Shown here piece after piece: positions 21,505 to 30,644 of a stretch of 64,000 bases of DNA. Below the pieces are notes generated by a model. It saw nothing but the letters and a program-made list of their open reading frames with translations. It ran no database searches and was not told the DNA's origin. Within the stretch, counting starts at the first letter, position 1. Each line of letters starts with the position of its first letter. This DNA comes from Rhodospirillales bacterium (GTDB taxonomy: Bacteria > Pseudomonadota > Alphaproteobacteria > Rhodospirillales > Shumkoniaceae). The DNA is taken from positions 1 to 64,000 of the forward strand of contig JACZKS010000029.1 in assembly GCA_014859895.1 (NCBI GenBank), read 5' to 3'. The position numbers and the translations under genes were made by a program.

Positions 21505-24500
21505 TCAGTAATCGAGTTTCCAGCGGGCGCCGATCTGGCTGCCGCTGGTCGGCCCGACCTCGGTTTCGATGGTCACGTTGGGCGCCACCTCGACCTCGAC
21601 CGTGGCCTCACCGCTCTTGGCGCCGGCGCCCTGGCTGACACCCACGTATACGTCCTTGGACAGGTAGCGGCCGGCCGTCAGCGCCGGGCCGCGTTCCTTT
21701 TCGCCGGCATCGACCCGCAGGACGTCGACCCCCAACGCGCGGCGCGCCGTTTCCAAGATGCCCAGGCCGCCCGATCCCGACAGACTGGCCACCGTTTGCG
21801 CCAGTTGCGCCGCCTCGATCGCCGAAATACGCGACACCCCCCGACCAAAAAGGATGCGCGACACGATCTCGTCCTGCGGCATCTCGGGCACCGAGGAGAG
21901 CGTTACCTTGGGGTCGTCGGCCCGGCCGCTGATGTGGAAACGGGCGGAGAAATCGTCGCCGCGGTATTCCGCCGTGACATCAAGGACGGGAATGGTTGAA
22001 GCCGGATCGCGGAAAGCCACGGTGGACGCCTGCTGCAGGTGGAAGGTCTTGCCGGCGAAGGAAACCTCTCCGCGCACCGGCTTGACCTGCCCCGTCACCC
22101 GGGGTTCGGCAGCCGGACCGGTCAGGCGGAAGGCTCCGCTCCACTCCGATTCGAGCCCCCGGCCACGAACGAACAGGCGGTTGGGAATGGCGATGGCAAG
22201 GTCAAGCGTGGCCCCCGGCGGCGCCGATCCGCCGGCCGCCTCGACAGGTTCGATCGCGGTCGGGCCGTTGACCTCGACGACATCAAGCGCGACCACATCC
22301 GGCGGCATCCGGTCGACCAGCCGCACTTCGGCCTCGTCCACCGTCAGCTTTCCCTTGATCGCCGGCCCCAGTACGGGGCCGGTAAGGACGATCTCACCCG
22401 ACGCCGTAGCCGAGACATCGTCGCGATGTACGATGCCGGCCTTGTCGGCCTTGAACACCAGGTCCAGCGGAAAGTCGCGGGTAGGGCTGAGGCCCAACGT
22501 GCCCGATCCCTCTATTCGGCCGGTCCCGGCGAGCCCGCTCGCACGCACGATGTTCAGGGTGTCTCTCTCGATGCGGGCATCCAGCACGACGTCGCCGATC
22601 AAGGTGCCGGAGACGAGGTTTTCATAGCGTCCGTCTTCGATGCGAAGATGCCCCTCCGCGCGGGGATCGGACAGGCTGCCGGAAAAATTCGCCGCGAGAT
22701 CCAGGCGGCCGACGAGGCGGTGCGGGTCGGGTACCAGCGATCCCAGCAGCACCGCGAGATCGCCCTGGCCTCGCAGACTGGCGGACAGGGACTGCTTCTT
22801 GTCCTCAACGACAGCGAACGGTGCCGCGGAAATCCGTACCGGCAGGCGTCCGTCGAAAACGAGGAAGGAACCGCCCGGTCCTTCGATATCCACCTTGAGG
22901 GTAGGCATGCCGCCGGCCAAGGCGCCCTCGGCGCGGGCGCGCATCGCCATCGGCTCACCGGCGACGCTCACCGTCGCCTGCATGGTCGACAGGCGAAGAC
23001 GGCCATTTGGCGCCGCCGCCGAGCCGCTCAAGCGCACCTCGCCGTCCAGCGTGCCCGCCGCCATCTGTCCCGGCACGAGCGACAGCGGCAGGCGGCGCAG
23101 GTCAGCCACCAGATCGATCATCCCGCCGCCCAGTTTCAAATCGCCTTCCACCACCCCGTCACCGACCCGCAGCCGCAGATCACCGAGGGCCAGATCATCC
23201 CCGGCAATACGCAAGCGAGCCGGCCGATCCAGGGCGAAAGGCCGTTCCTGCATTCGGCCGGAGAGCGTGTTCATGGTCAGGACCACGGCCCCCTCGGCCA
23301 CTGCCAGACTGCCTGCACCCTCGGCCGACAAAGGGGTGCCCGTTGCCGTGAACGAAATATCCAGGCGCTCCGGCCCGCCGCGGGCACGAGCCTCGACAGT
23401 CGTCAAGCGCATGTCCTTACGGGTCAACCCGGCGACGCGGAGGCGCCCGTCGATCCGTCGCTCGCCCAAAACGTCGCCGACGACGACCTTCGCCGTTATG
23501 CCGTCGGCTGCAACCATCTCTCCATCGACCGGCGCGATGCGTGGCCGCTTGGCCTCGACGTCGAGCAGGATGTCCTGGCGGCCGGCGTCGGGGCTGAGAC
23601 TGAGGGTCATACCGAGGCTACCGGCCAGCGGCAGGCCGGCCAGCCCCGACCACGACCTCAGTTGGGGCGCCGTTGCGGTGAGACGACCGTCGGCGACTCC
23701 GCTGGCGAGGTCGAGGATAACGGCCCCCGACAGCCTCGACCCCAGAGTTTCCCCGGCGATGTTGCGGAGCGCCAGCCGGCCGTCCTCGGCCTGGGCAAGA
23801 TCGGCGGCGAGGCTGACCGTGTCCCATGGTGCCTCCACCCGGGCGGCCAGCCGTCCCCGGGGCCGCGTCAGGGCGTCGTCGACCCGATAGTCGATGCCGA
23901 AGTCGCGCCAGGGTTGGCCTGCCACTCGCAGGCCCTCGGCCGTCAGGCGTCCTCTCAGCGAAGGCGCCGCCGTCGCACCGGCGACTGTACCCTCGAGGGT
24001 CGCCCCTCCGGCCAGATCGATCCCAGCCTGCGCGCTCAGCGGCGAAAGATCGGCAAGCCGCACCCGGTACGCGCCATCGAGGTGTCCGAGGTCGGCGGCA
24101 AGGACCGCCCTTCCGGCCGCCGATACGTCGCCGCCGTCGAGGCTGATGGAGTCGAATTGCCAGGTGCCGGTGCGGTCCCTCGCGATCTCGGCAGCCATCG
24201 CGACATTGGAGCCGAGCAGGCTGGCGGCCGCCCCGGTTTCGGGCAGGACCAACCCGTCGAGGTTGGCGGTAACAGTGCCGCGCACGGCGCCATCGGCAAG
24301 GTGCAGTGCCGTCGTCACCGTGGCGTTGCCACCGACCGGCATTCCCAGCAATCCCTGCAGGTAAGCGAGGTCTGGCACCTGCAGGGAGCCGGCGAAATCG
24401 GCCCTTCCGGCGACGGCAAAAGTGCCGGAGAGCGCGGCGTCGCCGCCCGCCATGCGCAGCCGCGCCGCCTTCACCTCGACATCTCCGTTGGCCAGGATGC

Positions 24501-25842
24501 GGCCATCCGCCTCCAGCCGCACGTCGTCGCCCACCATCGCCTCGAGCCGCTTCTCCTCGAGCGTCAGCTCCACAAAGCGCAACCAGCCGTCCACCGTCGC
24601 TGGACCGCCGAAACCCTCCGTGAAGGCATAATTCGCCGTCAGGACCGCCCGCTCCGCCATCCCCCCCGGCAGCGTAAGGTTCTCCACGCGCGCATCGAGG
24701 CGGCCGGCGGGTCGCGTCAGGGTTCCCTCCAGGGTCGCCGTCGCTTCGGCCGAATGGGCCGCCACCGGCGCCGTCAGAAGCGCCAGGACGCCGGGGTCGC
24801 GCACCCTGACGAAGGCTTGACCGTCGGTCTTCAGCGTGCGGCCATCGATGGTCGCACGCAGCAAGACATCGGCGGCATCGCTGGCCAATCGCGCATCGAG
24901 CGCATGCGTTTCCTCCTCGCCGGGATCCCAGTCGGCTTTCACGGTAAAGGCGACCGCCGGTTTGGTCAGGCCGCGCAGTGCCTCGGGGAGGGCGGCGGCG
25001 ACATCGGCGGTACCATCGAGGGCGACCAATAGGCGCGGGCCCAACACCACGTCGACCTCGGCCTCCAGCGTCGCCAGCCCTTCGGCCGCGGCCTTCAATT
25101 GCCCCCGCCAGCCGTCGAGGGAGCCCTCCCCTTCCAACGTAGCCGTCACCGCCGGACGACCGGGAAGATCAAGCAACCTTGCCAGGAGGCCGCCCTGGGG
25201 TTCGGCCAACGATAGACTGAGGTCCAGCCGCCGGGACAGAAGCGCGTAGTCGGCTCCGGCGCTGAGGCGCCCGCCCGGCCCGTCCCGTCGCACGATCTCC
25301 AGCCGCAGGAGGCCGCTGCCGTCCTCGCGGACCGTTGCCTCGCCGTAGAGAGCAAGCATCGCCGCATCGCCCAGCACCGGCGCATCGAGATCCAGCGCAG
25401 CGACGGTAAGGCGGCCGATAGCGACGGTCACCGGAAGGCGCAGATCCTCGAGCGTCGTAGCTTCTACCGGTTCGCCGGGCGGTGGCGGACGATGCAGGGC
25501 CAGCCGCTCGATATTGAGGGAGGAGATCTCCAGGCGACCGCCGAGGAGAGCCAGCGGCCACCATGCCACGTCGATCTCGGTCACGCTGAGCCAAGGGTCT
25601 TCCCGGCCGCCAAGGACGAGCCTGCCCACCCGAAGGCGATCCAGCGAGGCTTCGGCAAGGCGATCGATCGCCACCTCCATGTCGAGGGCCGCGCCCAGGT
25701 TACGCTCGACGAAGGGAACGGCGAAACGTCGTCCGGCCTCCGTCTGCAACCCGCCGTAAACGACGCCCATGGCCAGGGCCAGCCCGCCAGCGAGGGCGAG
25801 TAAAACGAGGACGGCAAGGCGCAAGGCGAAACGGCCCTTCAT
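21505..25842 (-). CDS. tamB: Translocation and assembly module protein TamB
   Basis: This is a very large (1445 aa) inner-membrane-anchored periplasmic protein. An N-terminal signal-anchor (LRLAVLVLLALAGGLALAMG) is followed by long beta-rich repeats and the C-terminal DUF490/TamB domain, seen in VRGEVSFAGKTFHLQQAS, DDPKVTLSSVPEMPQDEIVS and ILFGRGVSRI; it ends in a beta-signature GARWKLDY. With TamA it helps insert outer-membrane proteins and may transport lipid between membranes. It starts one base after the tamA stop (TGACATG), so the pair is translationally coupled. Confidence 0.93.
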   Translation of the reverse strand: MKGRFALRLAVLVLLALAGGLALAMGVVYGGLQTEAGRRFAVPFVERNLGAALDMEVAIDRLAEASLDRLRVGRLVLGGREDPWLSVTEIDVAWWPLALLGGRLEISSLNIERLALHRPPPPGEPVEATTLEDLRLPVTVAIGRLTVAALDLDAPVLGDAAMLALYGEATVREDGSGLLRLEIVRRDGPGGRLSAGADYALLSRRLDLSLSLAEPQGGLLARLLDLPGRPAVTATLEGEGSLDGWRGQLKAAAEGLATLEAEVDVVLGPRLLVALDGTADVAAALPEALRGLTKPAVAFTVKADWDPGEEETHALDARLASDAADVLLRATIDGRTLKTDGQAFVRVRDPGVLALLTAPVAAHSAEATATLEGTLTRPAGRLDARVENLTLPGGMAERAVLTANYAFTEGFGGPATVDGWLRFVELTLEEKRLEAMVGDDVRLEADGRILANGDVEVKAARLRMAGGDAALSGTFAVAGRADFAGSLQVPDLAYLQGLLGMPVGGNATVTTALHLADGAVRGTVTANLDGLVLPETGAAASLLGSNVAMAAEIARDRTGTWQFDSISLDGGDVSAAGRAVLAADLGHLDGAYRVRLADLSPLSAQAGIDLAGGATLEGTVAGATAAPSLRGRLTAEGLRVAGQPWRDFGIDYRVDDALTRPRGRLAARVEAPWDTVSLAADLAQAEDGRLALRNIAGETLGSRLSGAVILDLASGVADGRLTATAPQLRSWSGLAGLPLAGSLGMTLSLSPDAGRQDILLDVEAKRPRIAPVDGEMVAADGITAKVVVGDVLGERRIDGRLRVAGLTRKDMRLTTVEARARGGPERLDISFTATGTPLSAEGAGSLAVAEGAVVLTMNTLSGRMQERPFALDRPARLRIAGDDLALGDLRLRVGDGVVEGDLKLGGGMIDLVADLRRLPLSLVPGQMAAGTLDGEVRLSGSAAAPNGRLRLSTMQATVSVAGEPMAMRARAEGALAGGMPTLKVDIEGPGGSFLVFDGRLPVRISAAPFAVVEDKKQSLSASLRGQGDLAVLLGSLVPDPHRLVGRLDLAANFSGSLSDPRAEGHLRIEDGRYENLVSGTLIGDVVLDARIERDTLNIVRASGLAGTGRIEGSGTLGLSPTRDFPLDLVFKADKAGIVHRDDVSATASGEIVLTGPVLGPAIKGKLTVDEAEVRLVDRMPPDVVALDVVEVNGPTAIEPVEAAGGSAPPGATLDLAIAIPNRLFVRGRGLESEWSGAFRLTGPAAEPRVTGQVKPVRGEVSFAGKTFHLQQASTVAFRDPASTIPVLDVTAEYRGDDFSARFHISGRADDPKVTLSSVPEMPQDEIVSRILFGRGVSRISAIEAAQLAQTVASLSGSGGLGILETARRALGVDVLRVDAGEKERGPALTAGRYLSKDVYVGVSQGAGAKSGEATVEVEVAPNVTIETEVGPTSGSQIGARWKLDY

Positions 25843-25843
25843 G

Positions 25844-27742
25844 TCAGAATGCCTGGCCCAAACTGACGTAGAACTCGAAGAAACTGTCCACGCCGTCGCG
25901 GCCGTTGATCGGAAACGCGAGGTCGAGGCGCAACGGTCCTACCCGCGTGAAATATCGCGCCCCCAAACCGGCCGCCCACTGGAGGGTCTCTCCCAAAGGC
26001 GGAAGCGAGGCGTCGAAGACATTGCCGCCCTCAACAAAAGGCACCAAGCCGAAGTCCTCGGTCACCCGCACCCGCGTTTCGAAGCCGACCTCAACGGCCG
26101 AACGACCGCCCAGTGGATCGTTTTCCGAATCCAGTGGGCCCAAGCTCTGAAAGGCGTAGCCACGCACCGAGCCGCCGCCACCGCCATAGATTCGCTTGCT
26201 GGCCGGCAGCTGGTCGGTCTCGGCGCCGAGCAGCGAGGCAAGCCGGAAGCGGGCGGCCAGAACCACGCGATCCTCGGTCATCACCGACAGATAGGCCGAG
26301 CCGCCGAGTTCCTGGGTCAGGAAGGTAATGTCACGCTCCAGGGTCCCCACCGACGGCGTCAGTCCGGCGGTGAGTCGCGTCCCTTGGGTGGGGTCGAGGG
26401 CGTCGTCGGTGGTGTCGCGGGTGACCGACGCCGGCAGGCCGCCGATGAGGAAGGTCTCCTCCCCGGCGTTGTCGTGGTCGTTGTCGTTGAGCACGGAATA
26501 GTCGAGAGACGGTCCCACCCGGCCCGACCACACCCGGGCGAACTTGCGCTCGATGCCGACGAAAGTGGTGACGGTGCGCTCGCGGTAGGCGTCGGTATCG
26601 TGACGTATGGCCGCCGCGTTGGCCAACGCCGCCTGCTCGTAGCGCCCGACATTCGGTTTGCGGAAGTCGGCAGTCAAGCTCTGCTCGACGAAATCTCCAG
26701 CCGCCCTGAACTTCAGGCTTTCCTGTTCTCCCAGCAGATTGCGGTGCTCCCATGACACGTCGCCGCCAACCCCGCGGTCGGTCGAAAAATTGGCGCCGGC
26801 GCTGATCGTGCGGGCCGCCCTTTCAGTCACGTCGACAATCACCGGCAGCGTGCCGTCGGCCGCCGGCGAACCGAAGGGAAGGATGGTCACGGTCCCGAAC
26901 AGGTCGGTCGCCCACAGGCGCGTTCGCAACTGGTCGACCATCCGCTGGTCGAAAACGGCGCCCTCGGCCCACGGCACCAGCCGTTGGAGGTAGGCCGGCT
27001 CGACCGCCTTCGTCCCTCGGAACTCGGCCTTCCCAAGATGCGCCAGCGAGCCGGGGTCGACCCGCAGTTCCACCCGCATGGTGGCATCGGCATGATCCAC
27101 CGTCACCCGGCGGTCAAGCACCCGGGCCAAAGGCCGGCCTCGCTCGGCCAAACGGCGGATCAGCCCTTGCTGGGCCGCAACGACGGTGACGCCCTCGGCC
27201 GGCACGCCCAGGTGCAGGTCGAGTTCCTCGAGATCCTCGATCAATCCCCCGCGCTCGGCCACGCCCTCGTAAAGGATGGAGAATTCACCAAGCAGATACA
27301 GCACGCCGGTTTCGACAACGAGATCGACCTTAACCGGTGACACGTCGGCATCGACATGCGGTGTCACGGTGGCGGCGTAGAACCCCTTGGAACGAAGCAC
27401 CTCGACCAAGCGGGCGCTGTCGTCCTCGGCGCGACGGCGCAACCCCGCCAGGCTGCCTGGCGGCCGCTCCCGCAGGGCTACCAGTTGCGAGCTTTCCCGC
27501 AGTAGGAGGGCGATATCGTTCTCAACAACTCCGGAAATGACCACGGTATAGGCCACCCCAGGCGCCGCCCCGGGAGTCGGGACGGCGTCATTCTGGGCCC
27601 GCGCGGCCGGTACCGCCGATGCCGCCGCCGCGACGATGGCAACGGCCGCTAGGGCGACGAGACGGCGGACGGGCGACGGCAAAACGACGGAGTCCTTTCG
27701 AGATTGCGGCAAGATGGCTGCGACGACACCCCGATGGTTCAT
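25844..27742 (-). CDS. tamA: Outer-membrane assembly factor TamA (Omp85 family)
   Basis: This 632-aa protein carries a signal peptide (ALAAVAIVAAAASAVPAARAQ), POTRA-type repeats over about residues 60-290, and a 16-strand Omp85 barrel. The barrel has the lid-lock motif GGGGSVRGYAFQSLGP (about 518-533) and a C-terminal Phe in YVSLGQAF. It works with the adjacent TamB. ATG 27742 is given; a TTG at 27682, which has AAAGGA upstream and begins right before the signal peptide, is an equally reasonable start. Confidence 0.92.
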   Translation of the reverse strand: MNHRGVVAAILPQSRKDSVVLPSPVRRLVALAAVAIVAAAASAVPAARAQNDAVPTPGAAPGVAYTVVISGVVENDIALLLRESSQLVALRERPPGSLAGLRRRAEDDSARLVEVLRSKGFYAATVTPHVDADVSPVKVDLVVETGVLYLLGEFSILYEGVAERGGLIEDLEELDLHLGVPAEGVTVVAAQQGLIRRLAERGRPLARVLDRRVTVDHADATMRVELRVDPGSLAHLGKAEFRGTKAVEPAYLQRLVPWAEGAVFDQRMVDQLRTRLWATDLFGTVTILPFGSPAADGTLPVIVDVTERAARTISAGANFSTDRGVGGDVSWEHRNLLGEQESLKFRAAGDFVEQSLTADFRKPNVGRYEQAALANAAAIRHDTDAYRERTVTTFVGIERKFARVWSGRVGPSLDYSVLNDNDHDNAGEETFLIGGLPASVTRDTTDDALDPTQGTRLTAGLTPSVGTLERDITFLTQELGGSAYLSVMTEDRVVLAARFRLASLLGAETDQLPASKRIYGGGGGSVRGYAFQSLGPLDSENDPLGGRSAVEVGFETRVRVTEDFGLVPFVEGGNVFDASLPPLGETLQWAAGLGARYFTRVGPLRLDLAFPINGRDGVDSFFEFYVSLGQAF

Positions 27743-28070
27743 CGGGAAAACGGCAATCCGATGGCACCGTTCGCACCAATGTCTTGCTGCGCCTCAGCCA
27801 AGATGCTGCCACCCACAACGTACTGTTGTGCAATTGCCTGATTTTTAGCCAAATTATGCGGTTGACTATTATTTGAACTCGCTTGCTACATTATTGTTTT
27901 TATACAGTTATTACCCTCTGCTCGAAGTGGCATGCCATTTGCGAAGTACCGATCGGACACTTCGCGTCAGTGCCGCCACAAAAACAGGCGGCAGCTTGGC
28001 AGAAACTAACGTGGTAGGCGCGGCCCCGCCAAAGGATATCGCGCCGGCCAAGCACAGGGAAGCCACCGAA
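27743..28070. promoter_or_regulatory. tamA / nirC divergent control region
   Basis: This AT-rich 328-bp gap has a possible + strand -35 box TTGACT at 27862-27867 with a weak -10 (CTACAT or TACATT) 18-19 bp later. Further on, GCGAAGT (27941-27947) and ACTTCGC (27959-27965) form an inverted repeat with an 11-nt spacer. This could be an operator or a leader hairpin of the nitrite operon. An upstream in-frame extension of nirC covers part of the gap but has no nitrite-channel similarity. Confidence 0.35.
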
Positions 28071-28892
28071 ATGTATCAAGCCACCATAGACCTGTTCGCC
28101 CAGGCCGCTGTCGCCAAAGCCGAAGCGATGCGCAAAAACCCGTTTGGCTTTTTGGTCGCGGCGGCCATGGCGGGCGCCTACGTGGGCATCGGCATCGTTC
28201 TCATCTTCTCGCTGGGCCAGATGGTCGATCCCTCCGTCCGCGCCCTCGTCATGGGCGCCTGTTTCGGGATCGCCTTGACCCTGGTCGTTTTCGCCGGTTC
28301 CGAACTGTTCACCGGCCACACCATGATGATGACCCTGGGCGTGCTCAAGGGCTCCGTCGGCCTCGGCAGCCTCGGGCGTTCCTGGGTCATGACCTGGATC
28401 GGCAATCTGGCCGGTTCGGCCCTGCTGGGATCGCTGTTCGTCGCCGGAGGCGGGGGGTTGATCCTCAAGGAAGGACCCAACCTGATCTTCACGGTCGCGG
28501 CCGTGAAGATGAACAGCCCCGCCATCGAACTCCTGGTGCGCGGCATTCTATGCAATTGGCTGGTCTGCCTGGCCTTGTGGACGAGCGCGCGGGCGACCTC
28601 CGATTCGGCAAAGTGCATCCTGATCTTTTGGTGCCTGTTCGCCTTCATCGCCAGCGGCTTCGAGCATTCGATCGCCAACATGACGATCTTTACCATCGCG
28701 CTGCTTGGCAACCACCCCGACACCGTCAGCCTGGGCGGCATGGCCTTCAACCTGCTGTGGGTCACCATCGGCAACGCCATCGCCGGCGTGCTGTTTGTAG
28801 CCGCCGGCTACTGGCAGGCCAACGGCAACGGCTTCTTGGCGCGAAGAGGGGCCCTCAAGTCCGAAACCGTCGCCACCCCCGCCGGCGAGTGA
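28071..28892 (+). CDS. nirC: Formate/nitrite transporter family protein (NirC-like)
   Basis: This is a 273-aa inner-membrane channel of the FNT family with six hydrophobic helices. The start MYQATIDLFAQAA aligns with the N-terminus of NirC-type proteins. It is followed by NPFGFLVAAAMAGAYVGIGI and the family signature GSELFTGHTMMM (about residues 80-91); a second conserved stretch is GFEHSIANM (about 205). Next to the nitrite reductase, nitrite import is the likely function. An in-frame TTG about 75 bp upstream is possible, but it would add a polar tail that is not usual for the family. Confidence 0.88.
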   Translation: MYQATIDLFAQAAVAKAEAMRKNPFGFLVAAAMAGAYVGIGIVLIFSLGQMVDPSVRALVMGACFGIALTLVVFAGSELFTGHTMMMTLGVLKGSVGLGSLGRSWVMTWIGNLAGSALLGSLFVAGGGGLILKEGPNLIFTVAAVKMNSPAIELLVRGILCNWLVCLALWTSARATSDSAKCILIFWCLFAFIASGFEHSIANMTIFTIALLGNHPDTVSLGGMAFNLLWVTIGNAIAGVLFVAAGYWQANGNGFLARRGALKSETVATPAGE

Positions 28893-28901
28893 GGGGGGCT
28901 C

Positions 28902-30644
28902 ATGAGCAACGGATTCACGCCTGAACAGCAACGCTATCTGGAAGGGCTGGTCGCGGGCGTTTCGGCGGTCGCGGGCGGGCCGGCGGCGGCGGAGCCGACC
29001 GGCCCCGACGCCGCCCACCTGATCGCCATGAAAAAGGCCGAGGCCGAGGGTGGCAAGTTGGCCGATCCCGAGAAGTTCAAGCGCCAGGAGCACCCCTTCG
29101 ACGCCTACCAACGTATGAAATCGCAGGCGGCACAAGGCGAATATCCGGCACCGCAGGATAATTTCCGCTGGCGGTTTTACGGCCTCTTCTACGTGGCGCC
29201 CAACCAGAACTCCTACATGTGCCGGCTCAGGATGCCGAATGGCATCCTCACCCACTGGCAGATGGCGGGGCTGGGCAGGTTGGCCGAAAGCCATGGCGGG
29301 GGCTACGCCCACGTGACGACGCGCGCCAACCTTCAGATCCGCGAGATCGAGGCCGTCAACGCGGTCAGCATGATCGAGGCCATCCTAGATCTCGGGCTGT
29401 GCACCCGAGGCTCGGGGGCCGACAACATCCGCAACGTCACCGGCACGCCGACCGCCGGCATCGACCCCCAGGAACTGTTGGATACACGGCCCTACACCAG
29501 AGACTGGCATTTCCACATCCTGAACGACCGCTCGCTCTACGGGTTGCCGCGGAAATTCAACGTCGCCTTCGATGGCGGCGGGAAGGTGGGCGCGCTGGAG
29601 GACACCAACGACATCGGCTTTCAGGCCGTCGAGGTTAGCGACGGCGCCGGTGTCGAGCCCGGGGTATGGTTTCGGGTCGCCATCGGCGGCATCACCGGGC
29701 ATAAGGATTTCGCCCGCGACACCGGCATTCTCGTCCGGCCGCAGGAAGCAACGTTCCTTGCCGACGCCATCGTTCGGGTCTTCATCGATCACGGCAACCG
29801 AACCGATCGCACCAAGGCGCGCCTGAAATACCTCCTTGATGCCTGGGGACTCGAGAAGTTCCTGGAGGCGGTCGAACAGAAACTCGGCCGCCCGCTGGAT
29901 CGCATCGAGGCCCGCCAGATCAAGGAGCACGTGCCGCCGGACCGCATGGCGCACCTTGGCGTACATCCGCAAAAGCAGCCCGGACTCAACTGGATCGGCG
30001 TCGTCCTGCCGAGCGGCAAGCTGACCGCCCAGCAGATGCGGGGCCTGGCCGACGTCGCGGGAAGGCTGGGCGATGGCGACATCCGCCTGACCGTGTGGCA
30101 GAACCTCATACTCTCCGGGGTCGCCGACGATAAAGTGCCGGCGGTGGTGCAGGCCATCGACGACCTCGGCCTCTCCACCCGGGCGACCTCGATCCGCGCC
30201 GGCCTCGTCTCCTGCACCGGCAATGTCGGGTGCAAGTTCTCGGCCTCCGACACCAAGGGGACGGCGGAGCTGATCGCCACCCACATCGAAAGCCGCTTCG
30301 ATCTCGACCAGCCGATCAACATCCACCTGACCGGCTGCCACCATTCCTGCGCCCAGCATCACATCAGCGATATTGGGCTGCTGGCCTGCAAGATCGCGAA
30401 GGGCGAGGGCGTCGAACCGGTCGAGGGCTTCCACATCTACGTCGGCGGCGGTTTCGGCGCCAACGCCACCATCGGACGCGAGATCTGGCGCGACGTCGAG
30501 AACGCCGACTGCCCGGCCGCCATCGAGAAGCTGCTGAAGGCCTATCTCGCCTATCGATCGAATCCCAACGAAAGTTTCTTTGAGTTCGCCAACCGCTATC
30601 CAGTCGAAACCCTGCTGAATCTTGCCGAGGATAAGGCGGCATGA
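28902..30644 (+). CDS. nirA: Siroheme nitrite/sulfite reductase (NirA family)
   Basis: This is a 580-aa cytoplasmic enzyme that reduces nitrite to ammonium (six electrons) using siroheme coupled to a [4Fe-4S] cluster. The four cysteine ligands appear as CTGNVGCKFS (about residues 436-445) and TGCHHSCAQHH (about 475-485). The two ferredoxin-like halves typical of the family precede them (THWQMAGLGRLAESHGGG and the repeat QQMRGLADVAGRLG). Context with a NirC-type channel favours nitrite over sulfite. The next gene begins inside its stop codon (ATGA), so the electron donor is probably that protein. Confidence 0.9.
   Translation: MSNGFTPEQQRYLEGLVAGVSAVAGGPAAAEPTGPDAAHLIAMKKAEAEGGKLADPEKFKRQEHPFDAYQRMKSQAAQGEYPAPQDNFRWRFYGLFYVAPNQNSYMCRLRMPNGILTHWQMAGLGRLAESHGGGYAHVTTRANLQIREIEAVNAVSMIEAILDLGLCTRGSGADNIRNVTGTPTAGIDPQELLDTRPYTRDWHFHILNDRSLYGLPRKFNVAFDGGGKVGALEDTNDIGFQAVEVSDGAGVEPGVWFRVAIGGITGHKDFARDTGILVRPQEATFLADAIVRVFIDHGNRTDRTKARLKYLLDAWGLEKFLEAVEQKLGRPLDRIEARQIKEHVPPDRMAHLGVHPQKQPGLNWIGVVLPSGKLTAQQMRGLADVAGRLGDGDIRLTVWQNLILSGVADDKVPAVVQAIDDLGLSTRATSIRAGLVSCTGNVGCKFSASDTKGTAELIATHIESRFDLDQPINIHLTGCHHSCAQHHISDIGLLACKIAKGEGVEPVEGFHIYVGGGFGANATIGREIWRDVENADCPAAIEKLLKAYLAYRSNPNESFFEFANRYPVETLLNLAEDKAA

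Noticed and set aside
22039..25032. Long + strand open frame opposite tamB (997 codons)
   Set aside because: The composition is biased and no domain is visible, whereas the minus strand encodes TamB with its C-terminal hallmark.
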